From Jiangella aurantiaca (GTDB lineage Bacteria > Actinomycetota > Actinomycetes > Jiangellales > Jiangellaceae), in contig NZ_SMLB01000015.1 in assembly GCF_004349105.1 (NCBI RefSeq), forward strand, positions 62,001 through 126,000: a DNA stretch of 64,000 bases. The letters run 5' to 3'. Both the position numbers and the translations under genes were made by a program. Under the pieces are notes generated by a model that saw only the letters and a list, made by a program, of their open reading frames with translations, ran no database searches and was not told the DNA's origin. Shown here one piece after another: positions 9,223 to 16,326 of this stretch (positions within the stretch are counted from its first letter, which is position 1; the number at the start of each line of letters is the position of its first letter).

Positions 9223-10718
9223 GCCCGCACCCCCGCAGCCTCACCCTCGGATTCGCTCGCCGTGCCGTCGTCGTTGGCGCCCTGGTCGTCGAGAGCGGAT
9301 GCGCCGAATGCGGTCAGCTCGCGGCGCAGGTCGGCGGTGCGGGTGGCGATGGTTTCGGCGGTGTGCTCGTCGACGAACGGGAACCGGACCCGTTCCAACC
9401 GTCCCGCATCGGTGGCGACAACGGCGACACCGCGCATGGCCTCCGGGATGTCGACCGGGGACACCTCGGCCTCGCGGACGACGGGGCCGAGGATGGCTTC
9501 GGCGGCGTCCTTGGACATCACGCGCCAGGCCGTGCGCACCGAGGCGTTGTCGCGGATCGCCGTGGGCAGGGCATCGGCGGTGGGCTTCTGCGTGAGCAGG
9601 CGGGTGATGATGCCGGCGGAGCGGCCCTTCTTCACCAGCACCGAGAGCCGGGCGGTGATCTGGTAGGCGAGCTGCTTGGTGTCGTTGTCCATGCCTTTGG
9701 TGTCGGTAAAGGTCTGCACCTCGTCGACGACCAGGAACACGGCTGGGTGGTTCGGGTCGAGGGGCAGGTTCCAGAAGTTCGCCTCGCCCCGCGTCGCCTT
9801 CTGCGTCTTCAAGCGGTGGCGCATCAGCCCGTGCACCTGCTCCACCACCCGGAGGACCGCCTCGAGGTCCTCGTCCTCGGCGCAGTACGCGGCAGCTCGA
9901 GGCGCGATCCAGGACCAGTCCTCCCCGCCCTTGCCATCGGCCACCACGTACTGCACGGCCGGGTTCTGGATCAGCCCACACGCCAGCGACGTCTCCCCCG
10001 CGGTCTTCCCGGAGCCGGGGACGCCGCCGCCGACCTCGGCCGCGATGTTCGCATAGTTCCGGGTCCGCCACAGCCCGTCCTCACCAATCGCGAACCGCAC
10101 CCTGCGCAGGTCCGTCACCGGCGGCACGTCGGTCAGGATCACCGGTTCGGCGAGCACGTCGAGCAGCACTAGGACCAGCTCGACCCGGCCGGGACCGGCA
10201 GACGTGACGCGGACTTCGGGGACCCCGAACGCGTGCGCCAGCTCGTCGGCCTGCCGGGCGAAGTCGGCCGGCGCCTGCCCATCCAGCAACCGCACGTGCA
10301 GCACGTCCCCGACCGGAGCCAACGTCACCTTTCGAAGCGTCGGGGTGAGGTGGTCGCCGCCCGGAACAGGCACGTGGAGGTTGCATGCGACCATGACGGC
10401 GTCCCAGCGGGAGCCGTAGGTGTGGCGCAGCCGATGCCGAGCAAGCAGCCGGTTCACGAACCAGGTGTGCGACTGCGGGTGCAGGACCCGCCACGCGAAC
10501 GACAGCACCGGCGGGAGCACGGCCAGGAGGACGAGGCCGACCCATCCCAACGTCGAGTAGGCGAACAGGACCACAAGCGTCGCGGTGACTAGGATGCGCA
10601 GCCGCCAGAGCAGCCGGATCAGCCACCAGCCGGTCAGCAGCGACACCGCCCCGTTCACCCGCTTGCGCGGCAGCGCCAAGACCGTCTTCACGAGCGTGAG
10701 CAGGTTGGTCACCGTCAC
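9219..10718 (-). CDS. FtsK/SpoIIIE-type DNA translocase (Tra), conjugative transfer
   Basis: Hexameric membrane-anchored ATPase that moves double-stranded DNA between hyphae; single-protein transfer is characteristic of AICEs. 499 residues from the GTG at 10718, which overlaps the previous stop as GTGA; the preceding GTG at 10721 is an alternative. Two hydrophobic segments (about 29-52 and 57-77) anchor the N-terminus. Walker A is GVPGSGKT (near 232) and Walker B is VFLVVDEVQTF. The C-terminal part includes a short RVRFPFVDEHTAETI region found in TraSA-like proteins. Confidence 0.92.
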   Translation of the reverse strand: MTVTNLLTLVKTVLALPRKRVNGAVSLLTGWWLIRLLWRLRILVTATLVVLFAYSTLGWVGLVLLAVLPPVLSFAWRVLHPQSHTWFVNRLLARHRLRHTYGSRWDAVMVACNLHVPVPGGDHLTPTLRKVTLAPVGDVLHVRLLDGQAPADFARQADELAHAFGVPEVRVTSAGPGRVELVLVLLDVLAEPVILTDVPPVTDLRRVRFAIGEDGLWRTRNYANIAAEVGGGVPGSGKTAGETSLACGLIQNPAVQYVVADGKGGEDWSWIAPRAAAYCAEDEDLEAVLRVVEQVHGLMRHRLKTQKATRGEANFWNLPLDPNHPAVFLVVDEVQTFTDTKGMDNDTKQLAYQITARLSVLVKKGRSAGIITRLLTQKPTADALPTAIRDNASVRTAWRVMSKDAAEAILGPVVREAEVSPVDIPEAMRGVAVVATDAGRLERVRFPFVDEHTAETIATRTADLRRELTAFGASALDDQGANDDGTASESEGEAAGVRA

Positions 10719-10909
10719 CACCCGCCCTGCTCATCGGCCAGAGTGGCGGCGACGGCGGCGCGGGCCCTCGCTTCGAACCGTTCGGTGCGGGTGGTGACCC
10801 AGCAGTTCGGGCACAACGTCCCAGCACCATGCAGCGGCATCCCCGCCCCGTTCAGGCTCGTGGCGCAGCGGTTGCAGTGCCGGGTGTGCAGGCGTGGACG
10901 GCTTCTCAT
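10715..10909 (-). CDS. Small zinc-ribbon protein (64 aa), AICE operon
   Basis: MRSRPRLHTRHCNRCATSLN opens a protein with CNRC near residue 12 and CPNC near 33, then an Ala/Arg-rich helix. The two CxxC pairs predict one zinc ribbon. The ATG at 10909 overlaps the upstream stop (ATGA) and its own stop overlaps tra. Function unknown. It is one of four consecutive tiny zinc-ribbon genes in the transfer operon. Confidence 0.7.
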   Translation of the reverse strand: MRSRPRLHTRHCNRCATSLNGAGMPLHGAGTLCPNCWVTTRTERFEARARAAVAATLADEQGGW

Positions 10910-11055
10910 CGGAACTCACCTCTCAGCGCGGTCAACCGGGCATGCCGGGACCGGACGGCTTCGTGACAGTCGTTGCAGGTGGCCTCACCGGTGCCGAGGT
11001 GGAACCACACCTCCACGGCATCCACCGGACGGCCACAGGACGAGCAGGCGGTCAC
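10906..11055 (-). CDS. Small zinc-ribbon protein (49 aa), AICE operon
   Basis: Starts at a GTG that overlaps the preceding TGA (GTGA) and ends in an ATGA overlap with the next gene. CSSCGRPVDAVEVWFHLGTG and CNDCHEAVRSRH give two CxxC pairs, the second followed by His. It resembles a HNH-like or ribbon knuckle without the nuclease part. Too short for standard gene-calling cut-offs, but the double overlap and the Cys spacing support it. No function assigned. Confidence 0.68.
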   Translation of the reverse strand: MTACSSCGRPVDAVEVWFHLGTGEATCNDCHEAVRSRHARLTALRGEFR

Positions 11056-11225
11056 CGCAGACACGACAGATCACCGCCAGCGCGCCCCTGCTCGGGCAGG
11101 CACTCCGGGCAGCGGGCGTTCCCCGGCACGTCGGCGGCGGTGAAGACGAACCAGGCACCCGCAGTGCTGGCATCGGTGGTCGTGGCGGCGCAGCCGTCGC
11201 AGGACAAGACCCGTGGCCGGTTCAC
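11052..11225 (-). CDS. Small zinc-ribbon protein (57 aa), AICE operon
   Basis: GTG start inside a GTGA overlap with the upstream gene and a GTGA overlap with the next. CDGCAATTTDASTAGAWFVF is followed by CPECLPEQGRAG, giving two CxxC pairs about 30 residues apart and a further Cys near the end (LSCLR). GAAGG lies 13 nt upstream. No known function; predicted to be cytosolic. Confidence 0.68.
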   Translation of the reverse strand: MNRPRVLSCDGCAATTTDASTAGAWFVFTAADVPGNARCPECLPEQGRAGGDLSCLR

Positions 11226-11404
11226 CGGGAACCACGACCCTTCGCCGTCCGCCGCCGTGCGGGCTTTACGACCGGTGCGCAGTCACGGCACGGCTGGTCC
11301 GGGGCGGTGGAGCGGATCTTGTCGCAGACCGGACAGTGAAATGCATACGCCCGCGTCGTGGTGTCGAAGGGCAGCAGCCCGAACAGGACCGGGTCGCCGT
11401 TCAC
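11222..11404 (-). CDS. Small zinc-ribbon protein (60 aa), AICE operon
   Basis: Begins with GTG at 11404 in a GTGA overlap and encodes NGDPVLFGLLPFDTTTRAY, then CPVC and CRDC 18 residues apart, then a basic tail (KPARRRTAKGRGSR) that could bind nucleic acid. Longer in-frame starts exist upstream, but the coupling and the composition favour this one. Function unknown. Confidence 0.68.
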   Translation of the reverse strand: MNGDPVLFGLLPFDTTTRAYAFHCPVCDKIRSTAPDQPCRDCAPVVKPARRRTAKGRGSR

Positions 11405-11565
11405 GACCGACCACCACACCGAACGAACTGCGCAGAATCGACGGTGTCGGACCGCTCCGTCTCGACATCGGTGACTGCGGCGGCGAGCTGGGCGGCGGTC
11501 AGCACCAGGACCGCCAGCACAGTCAGTAGGGCGACGGGGAGTCGCCAGAACATAGGCTTGGGCAC
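11401..11565 (-). CDS. Small single-span membrane or secreted peptide (54 aa), first gene of the coupled run
   Basis: GTG at 11565 with GAGGGAGGGG 6 nt upstream. MPKPMFWR is followed by a hydrophobic stretch of about 20 residues (LPVALLTVLAVLVLTAAQLAA) and an acidic tail. Possibly a spread (Spd)-type membrane accessory of conjugation, by position only. Its TGA overlaps the next GTG. Confidence 0.62.
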   Translation of the reverse strand: MPKPMFWRLPVALLTVLAVLVLTAAQLAAAVTDVETERSDTVDSAQFVRCGGRS

Positions 11566-11599
11566 ACCAATCCCCTCCCTCGTGGGGGTGTGGTTGGGG

Positions 11600-11648
11600 C
11601 CACCGGGGACGGGGACGGTTGTCTAGGCCTTGCACCCGTCCCCGGTGG
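11600..11648 (-). terminator. Hairpin between element genes
   Basis: Perfect 13-bp arms (11600-11612 and 11636-11648) with a 23-nt loop, 5 nt past the stop of the 105-aa gene. It could partly terminate transcription before the coupled operon that starts at 11565. Confidence 0.5.
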
Positions 11649-11652
11649 GAAC

Positions 11653-11970
11653 TCATCGCGAGACGACAACACCGCCAGACGCCGCAACCGTCTTGATCGG
11701 CTGTGAGCGACGCGGCACACGGTCCTCGAACGCCGCCCCCAGCCGCGTCAGCGAGCGCCCGAACGAGGACGCCACCGCGGGAGCGACTTCGAGCCGCACC
11801 GGTCGACCATCCCGGCCGGTCGTAGTGAGCACCACCACAGCGCCACCTTCGGTCGCTTCGGCGGTCGAGGTCACCACGACACCGCGTGCGGACAGGCTTT
11901 CGCCGTAGAACCGGCACGCACCGTCATGGCCAGTCCCCTGGTCCTCACACCACGGCTCATGCGTGGGCAT
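11653..11970 (-). CDS. Hypothetical AICE protein, DUF6907-like
   Basis: 105 residues from the ATG at 11970, 4 nt past the upstream stop. The start WCEDQGTGHDGACRFYGESL resembles the Cys/His opening of small actinobacterial DUF6907-type proteins, followed by two beta-rich strands (GGAVVVLTTTGRDG, VRLEVAPAVASSF). Function unknown. Probably transcribed with the 157-aa gene upstream from the promoter at 12487-12526. Confidence 0.7.
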   Translation of the reverse strand: MPTHEPWCEDQGTGHDGACRFYGESLSARGVVVTSTAEATEGGAVVVLTTTGRDGRPVRLEVAPAVASSFGRSLTRLGAAFEDRVPRRSQPIKTVAASGGVVVSR

Positions 11971-11974
11971 CGGA

Positions 11975-12448
11975 TCAGCCGGCCTTCGGCTCGGCCTGCT
12001 TGCCAGCGTCGCCTTGCGCGCGAGAGCCAGCGGCGGGCGGGCGCGGGGCACCGTTCGGGGCCTTAACACCCGTGGCGCGGTACTCGTACCCGAGGTACTT
12101 GAACTCACCCTGGCCCATCACCTTCGGCGACGCCGTCACACCCACCAGCTCGATCGGGCGCATCCCCGGCAGCACCTCATCCGGCAGCGGCGCGGGCTGC
12201 ACCTCGGCGAGGAAGATCACCTCGAAGCTGGCGCGCTTCGCCTTCGCCTCATCCGGGTCCGTCACCGTGGCCTTCCACTGCCGCAGCTTCGTGACGTCGT
12301 CCACCCGCTGCCGCTGCTCCTTGCCGCGCGCCCGGTCCTCCTGCGACTGGTACTCCAAATCCGGCTCGATCTCACCCACCATCACCAGACCCCGCGGGAA
12401 CGCCTCGTGGAACTCCACCGGGAACCGATAGCCCTTCGCCAATGCCAT
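11975..12448 (-). CDS. Conserved hypothetical protein of the AICE (157 aa)
   Basis: I do not recognise the family. The start at 12448 is set by AAGGAGG 5 nt upstream; an in-frame start at 12538 lies beyond the promoter. Contents: MALAKGYRFPVEFHEAFPRG, a charged middle (EDRARGKEQRQRVDDVTKLR), a strand-rich part ending KVMGQGEFKYLGYEYRATGVK, and a disordered Pro/Ala/Gln tail. It is the first gene after the operator/promoter, a position often held by small regulators or single-strand binding-like proteins in AICEs. Confidence 0.75.
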   Translation of the reverse strand: MALAKGYRFPVEFHEAFPRGLVMVGEIEPDLEYQSQEDRARGKEQRQRVDDVTKLRQWKATVTDPDEAKAKRASFEVIFLAEVQPAPLPDEVLPGMRPIELVGVTASPKVMGQGEFKYLGYEYRATGVKAPNGAPRPPAAGSRAQGDAGKQAEPKAG

Positions 12449-12486
12449 GACGGCCTCCTTCACGGGCCGGGACCATCCCGACGACC

Positions 12487-12526
12487 GTTCTAGATCAGAA
12501 ACTAGCACACCTAGAACAGTAGTCAA
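12487..12526 (-). promoter_or_regulatory. Promoter with inverted-repeat operator of the AICE backbone operon
   Basis: On the minus strand TTGACT (12521-12526), a 16-bp spacer and TAGTTT (12499-12504) form a good sigma-70 promoter. The inverted repeat GTTCTAG (12511-12517 read on minus) and CTAGAAC (12487-12493) flanks the -10. This fits repression by the adjacent GntR/KorSA-like protein. The sequence pattern is seen; the regulator assignment is inferred. Confidence 0.62.
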
Positions 12527-12547
12527 CACCCCATGCAATGCTGATGG

Positions 12548-13288
12548 TCAGTCCGTCATGGCCCCGCTGTAGGCGATCCTGCCAGCGGACACACTCTCGC
12601 CGTACTCCAGGACGCCGCCGCCTTCGTCGTAGACCCAGTTGCGGCCATAGAACACCGGCGTGCCCTCAGCGATGTCGAGCGTCGCGGCGTCATCGGGGGA
12701 CGCGAGCGCCGGATCGTACTGGTCAAGCCATGAACCGAGCTGGCGGCCGGTCGCTGCGGCCACGTAAGCGAAGGTGCCTTCGATAATTCGCTCCGACTGT
12801 AGGAGCAGCGGTGCAGTCGCAGCGAACTCTGCCGGGAACCATGACGTCGACCGCGAGATCGGCTCGTCGCCTCGATACGTGATACGCGACCGCTTGACCA
12901 GCTTCGATCCAGCTGGGGCGCCGAACACGGCGGCAACATGCGTCGGCGCGACGGCCATGCCGGCATCGACGATCTTCGCGTGCTGGCCTTCCGGATAGAT
13001 CTTCCCCGTCCGCCGTGATCGCTCCAGTCTTGCCGCGGCGCTCCAGCCGCGTTCTTCCTCGGTGGTGACGACACTGCGTGCACCTATGGTGGAGCGAATG
13101 TAGCCCTCGGACTGCAGCACGCCGATCGCCTTGTATGCCGTGGCGTGCGCAACCCCGTACTCCTTCGCGACACCACGCACCGAGGGCACTTCATCGCCTG
13201 GACGCAGATCACCGGTGCGGATCCGTTCGCGGATCTCCTCGGCGATCTGGAGGTACGGAGCCGCGGGCCGGTCCAGCTTGCGTCCCAC
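12548..13288 (-). CDS. GntR/HutC-type regulator (KorSA-like)
   Basis: 246 residues with an N-terminal winged helix (PYLQIAEEIRERIRTGDLRPGDEVPSVRGVAKEYGV...TAYKAIGVLQSEGYI, residues 10-65) and a UTRA effector domain (about 95-240, with the GTPVFYGRNWVYDEGG strand). In pSAM2 the GntR protein KorSA represses transfer and replication genes; its place just upstream of the backbone promoter suits the same role. GTG start with GGAGGGAG 4 nt upstream. Confidence 0.88.
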   Translation of the reverse strand: MGRKLDRPAAPYLQIAEEIRERIRTGDLRPGDEVPSVRGVAKEYGVAHATAYKAIGVLQSEGYIRSTIGARSVVTTEEERGWSAAARLERSRRTGKIYPEGQHAKIVDAGMAVAPTHVAAVFGAPAGSKLVKRSRITYRGDEPISRSTSWFPAEFAATAPLLLQSERIIEGTFAYVAAATGRQLGSWLDQYDPALASPDDAATLDIAEGTPVFYGRNWVYDEGGGVLEYGESVSAGRIAYSGAMTD

Positions 13289-13355
13289 GCGACTCCCTCC
13301 AATCCGTTAAGCGTTCTAGTACGCGCCACCATAGCGGCTGACGCGCGTCGCAGGT

Positions 13356-14210
13356 CTAACTGCCACCGTTCGTGTCCCAGGTCAGTCCGGTGATCCGTTC
13401 GTACATCGCCCGGTAGCGGCGCGAAGTCTCTTCCGCCACCTCTGGCGGAACCTCGGGTCCCGGCGGCGTCTTATCCCACCAACCGAGGTCGCGCGCCCAG
13501 TCGCGGACGTACTGCTTGTCGTATGCGACCTGCCGGCCGCCAGGCTTCCAGTCCTCGACCCGCCAGTACCGCGACGAGTCCGACGTCAGCACCTCGTCAG
13601 CCAGCAGCACTTCACCGTCCGGGGTCAATCCAAACTCGAACTTGGTGTCCGCCAAGATCACTCCGCGCTGCTCTGCGAGGGCCGCGGCCCGACCGTAGAT
13701 GTCAAGGGTCAGCGAGCGCAGGCGCTCCGCAAGATCGGCGCCGACCTGGTCGACCACCTCAGCGAACGTCATCGGCTCGTCGTGCCCGTCCTCAGGCGCC
13801 GTCTTCGTGGTCGGCGTGAACACCGGCTCGGGCAGCTTGTCGCCCTCCACCAGGCCGGCGGGGATCTTCACCCCGGAGATCACGCCGTCCTTCGAGTAGG
13901 ACTCCCACCCGAGGCCGGCCAGATAGCCGCGTGCGATGCACTCGACCTGAACGATGTTGACCTTCCGGCATCGCACCGCGCGACCGGCCCATTCCGCTGG
14001 AACGTCGGTCGCCGAGATCACGTGATTCGGCACGTCCGCCAACTGCTCGAACCACCACGTCGACAGCGCCGTCAACAGCTTGCCCTTGTCCGGGATCGGC
14101 GTCGGCAACACCACGTCATACACCGACACCCGATCGCTCGCGACCAAGATCAGTTCATCGGGGCCATCAGCGTAGACGTCCCGCACCTTGCCTCTGTGTA
14201 CCAGCTCCAC
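13356..14210 (-). CDS. purC: Phosphoribosylaminoimidazole-succinocarboxamide synthase, element-borne copy
   Basis: SAICAR synthetase: CAIR + Asp + ATP to SAICAR in purine synthesis. 284 residues from GTG 14210 (VELVHRGKVRDVY). Family motifs intact: GKVRDVY, VASDRVSVYDVVLPTPIPDKG, VECIARGYLAG, EPVFTPTTKT, DTKFEFG, LADEVLTSDSSRYW, YDKQYVRDW. The host carries its own purC at 35112-35963; by eye the proteins agree at roughly two residues in three, so this is not a recent duplication. An apparently complete housekeeping enzyme as cargo of an AICE is unusual. A longer in-frame start at 14288 would run across the promoter and is not favoured. Confidence 0.93.
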   Translation of the reverse strand: MELVHRGKVRDVYADGPDELILVASDRVSVYDVVLPTPIPDKGKLLTALSTWWFEQLADVPNHVISATDVPAEWAGRAVRCRKVNIVQVECIARGYLAGLGWESYSKDGVISGVKIPAGLVEGDKLPEPVFTPTTKTAPEDGHDEPMTFAEVVDQVGADLAERLRSLTLDIYGRAAALAEQRGVILADTKFEFGLTPDGEVLLADEVLTSDSSRYWRVEDWKPGGRQVAYDKQYVRDWARDLGWWDKTPPGPEVPPEVAEETSRRYRAMYERITGLTWDTNGGS

Positions 14211-14217
14211 GCCGAAC

Positions 14218-14248
14218 GTTCTAGCACACCACAGGCTGGGTACGTCAA
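14218..14248 (-). promoter_or_regulatory. Leaderless promoter of the element purC
   Basis: On the minus strand TTGACG (14243-14248) and TAGAAC (14218-14223), 19 bp apart, with the hexamer ending 7 nt before the GTG. That spacing fits a leaderless transcript beginning at the start codon, and no ribosome site is present. The host purC has the same arrangement. Confidence 0.5.
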
Positions 14249-14328
14249 TCGGGGGCACGGAATACCGGCACCGTTCCCAACCGGGCAACCCTGCCCGCCC
14301 AACGCGAGCGCCAATGTGCCCCGAGGCG

Positions 14329-15111
14329 CTATGCGAGCGCTCTATTTAGGTCAATGTCGATTCCCGCGCTCTTTATCTCCTTGGCCAAGAGCAGCTGCCA
14401 AGACCCAGTATCGAGAGGGATGTAGACGACACCAGAGTAGTCCGACGGAGTCTCCACATCAGGATGTTTCAGCGCAACAACACGGTTCCTGCCGAGAACT
14501 CCAATGAAGTAGCCGAGCTCGAACACCACATTCTGCCTGGCGCGTGGTATTGCCTCTGCTGAACCGCCCTTGACGGCGCCAACGTCGTCGGCTGTCAACA
14601 GCACAACCGCGAAACTCGCAGCCGATGACTCATTCTCAAACTTTTCAATAATTGTCCGTCCATTACTTGGTCGCTCATGGAGAATGATTACGTCGAGCCC
14701 CAACTTCTCCATGAACCTCGCAACTTCGACTTTAGCGCGATCATCGTGTCCGTGTACAAGAAAGACACCCGAACCGCCCGACACAGCCTTGTCTTCGCGC
14801 TTAGCCTTATCCGGCTCAACGTCGCTGCCAAATAGCTGCACCTCTTCGGACATGGTGTTCAGGAGGTTCTTAAGCTCCGCTGTCCCCGAAGCCCAGCTAG
14901 AGTTGTAGTAGCGGTCGTCCGCCGGGTAAACCATTGGGTGGAAACCGATGTCAGAAAGGTCCGTCAGATACTTGCTGGTCTCACCGAAGACGTTACGGAT
15001 TATCATCTCCGTTCGCTTCAGTAGCGCATCAAGCGCCGCATCATCCCTGTGATTCAGATTTGCAAGCTGGTCAAGTAACGTTGCTATGTGCTCCTGAGCG
15101 TCCTTTGGCAT
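14329..15111 (-). CDS. TIR-like (CAP12/Pycsar-type, PF10137-like) nucleotide-binding protein
   Basis: 260 residues. Residues 1-110 form an N-terminal helical domain of unknown role. 115-235 is a TIR-like fold: GVFLVHGHDD (115-124), ILHERPSNGRTIIEKFE (143-159), FAVVLLTADD (167-176), RARQNVVFELGYFIGVLGR (190-208) with E198 as the likely catalytic glutamate. Proteins with this domain act as NAD-degrading or nucleotide-sensing effectors in anti-phage systems. No cyclase or other Pycsar/CBASS partner is visible beside it. Codon use is more A/T-rich than the element backbone. 118 bp upstream of purC on the same strand, beside a DUF262/HEPN pair. Confidence 0.85.
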   Translation of the reverse strand: MPKDAQEHIATLLDQLANLNHRDDAALDALLKRTEMIIRNVFGETSKYLTDLSDIGFHPMVYPADDRYYNSSWASGTAELKNLLNTMSEEVQLFGSDVEPDKAKREDKAVSGGSGVFLVHGHDDRAKVEVARFMEKLGLDVIILHERPSNGRTIIEKFENESSAASFAVVLLTADDVGAVKGGSAEAIPRARQNVVFELGYFIGVLGRNRVVALKHPDVETPSDYSGVVYIPLDTGSWQLLLAKEIKSAGIDIDLNRALA

Positions 15112-15462
15112 GATGAATTCACTCTATTCGTCCTGGTGCATCAGACGTCGATCCGGCGACCCCGAATTCGCGTGAAGCCCTCCTGTACCAGGCTACTCCA
15201 AGGGTGCAGACAACGTTCCGTTGCCGCCCGCCCGTAGCACCTTGGCTGCCGAACACCTCACCTGTGCCACGGCAGGGCGACGCGGCGACGCGGTTAGTTG
15301 CCGGATCCACCTCTCGGAGGTCAAGCGCCGCGCTGCGCGCGCCGCTCCCGCGCGGCCTCCGGGCCGGGCGTGCGGCCTAGCGGCCGTTCCGGGCCCCGTC
15401 GGCCGGCGGGCGGATCGACGGCCGACACCAACCTCGTCAACGCCTGCACGGTCACCGTCGTC

Positions 15463-15600
15463 GGCGTCCCCCTCATAGCGGCCATCCTCTTGGCCTCCGC
15501 TCCACGCGTCAAGGGCGCCTTCGGCGTCACTGCGTGATCGCTACGCGACCCTTGACCCCCTCCGCTCCAGCCAACGACCGGCAGCTATGAGGACGACGCC
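15463..15600. repeat. Structured palindromic repeat, diverged member of the 43.4-44.0 kb family
   Basis: The terminal 17-nt arms (15463-15479 and 15584-15600) are inverted with two mismatches. Inside, GTCAAGGG and CCCTTGAC also pair. The left half (CCCCCT, then CTCTTGGCC, then GTCAAG) has the layout of the repeats at 43427 and 43842. No gene is evident in 15112-15630; this element fills the right part of that gap. Confidence 0.5.
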
Positions 15601-15630
15601 TCAGAATGGAAATCGCTTGCCCTCCGCCAG

Positions 15631-16326
15631 CTACCACGGCGGCGCCAGCGAGGCAGCTGCTCTTTTTAGCGCCTTCGATAAGACTTTATCCGCAGATAAA
15701 CAGAACTTCGAAACCGACCTCAAGTACCTGGTGATATCAGTGGGGAGTGCTTCGGTCTGCGGATCACCGTGCGCAATGTTGTTGCGTTTTTCCACCAGCT
15801 CTTTGAGATCGAGATATAATGCTCCTCGAGTCGAGGCGCCCCGAGTAACTGCGCGGAATATATCCTCAATCCCATATAATCGGTAGAATCGCACTATCGC
15901 GGGTGGCTTCGGGGACTTCATCCACGTCAGCAACCGGCCGTGCACTAACGAACCCGTCGCAGCGCTTGGTCCCCACAGTATGCCATCAGTCCGAACGAAA
16001 TCTTGGAGCGACGCCTCGCGATGCAACCAATCTTGCGCAGCCAGTCGATCCACTGGGGTCCTGCTGTGCTGGAGAAACAAATTTTTAGGAAGACCGTGCA
16101 CGGCGCACGCCTGGATGTTCAGCCAGTCTATTGATTCCTCATTCACCGCGTGAATGTACCGCTCGAAGTGGCTAGATAGGAGCACCACGGAAGCGCGCCC
16201 GTGCGCTTTGACCGCAACCGCACCGACACCGGTCGCAATTCCTCGTCGCGGCACTGGGTAATGAGTCCGGAGTGCTCGAACCTCGGCTACGCCGGACAGG
16301 AGGTTCGAAAGGGCCGAAGAGGTCAT
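15631..16326 (-). CDS. HEPN-domain protein (MAE_28990/MAE_18760-like), partner of DUF262
   Basis: 231 residues. Helix-rich, with the HEPN signature RNNIAHGD at 181-188 (R181, H186: R-x4-H), the predicted RNase active site. SSHFERYIHAVNEESIDWLN (51-70) is the first HEPN helix pair, as in RiboL-PSP/MAE_28990-type HEPNs. ATG at 16326 overlaps the DUF262 stop by 4 nt, so the two are translated as a unit. HEPN proteins of this type are predicted to be RNases in defence or toxin-antitoxin settings. Base composition is more A/T-rich than the element backbone. Confidence 0.78.
   Translation of the reverse strand: MTSSALSNLLSGVAEVRALRTHYPVPRRGIATGVGAVAVKAHGRASVVLLSSHFERYIHAVNEESIDWLNIQACAVHGLPKNLFLQHSRTPVDRLAAQDWLHREASLQDFVRTDGILWGPSAATGSLVHGRLLTWMKSPKPPAIVRFYRLYGIEDIFRAVTRGASTRGALYLDLKELVEKRNNIAHGDPQTEALPTDITRYLRSVSKFCLSADKVLSKALKRAAASLAPPW

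Noticed and set aside
14218-14230. CTAGCACACC near purC as a second operator of the AICE regulator
   Set aside because: The chromosomal purC has nearly the same bases in the same place, so a -10 element explains it better.
15112-15462. Small ORFs in the gap after the TIR-like gene
   Set aside because: No ribosome sites, family motifs or coding-like composition; left as intergenic.
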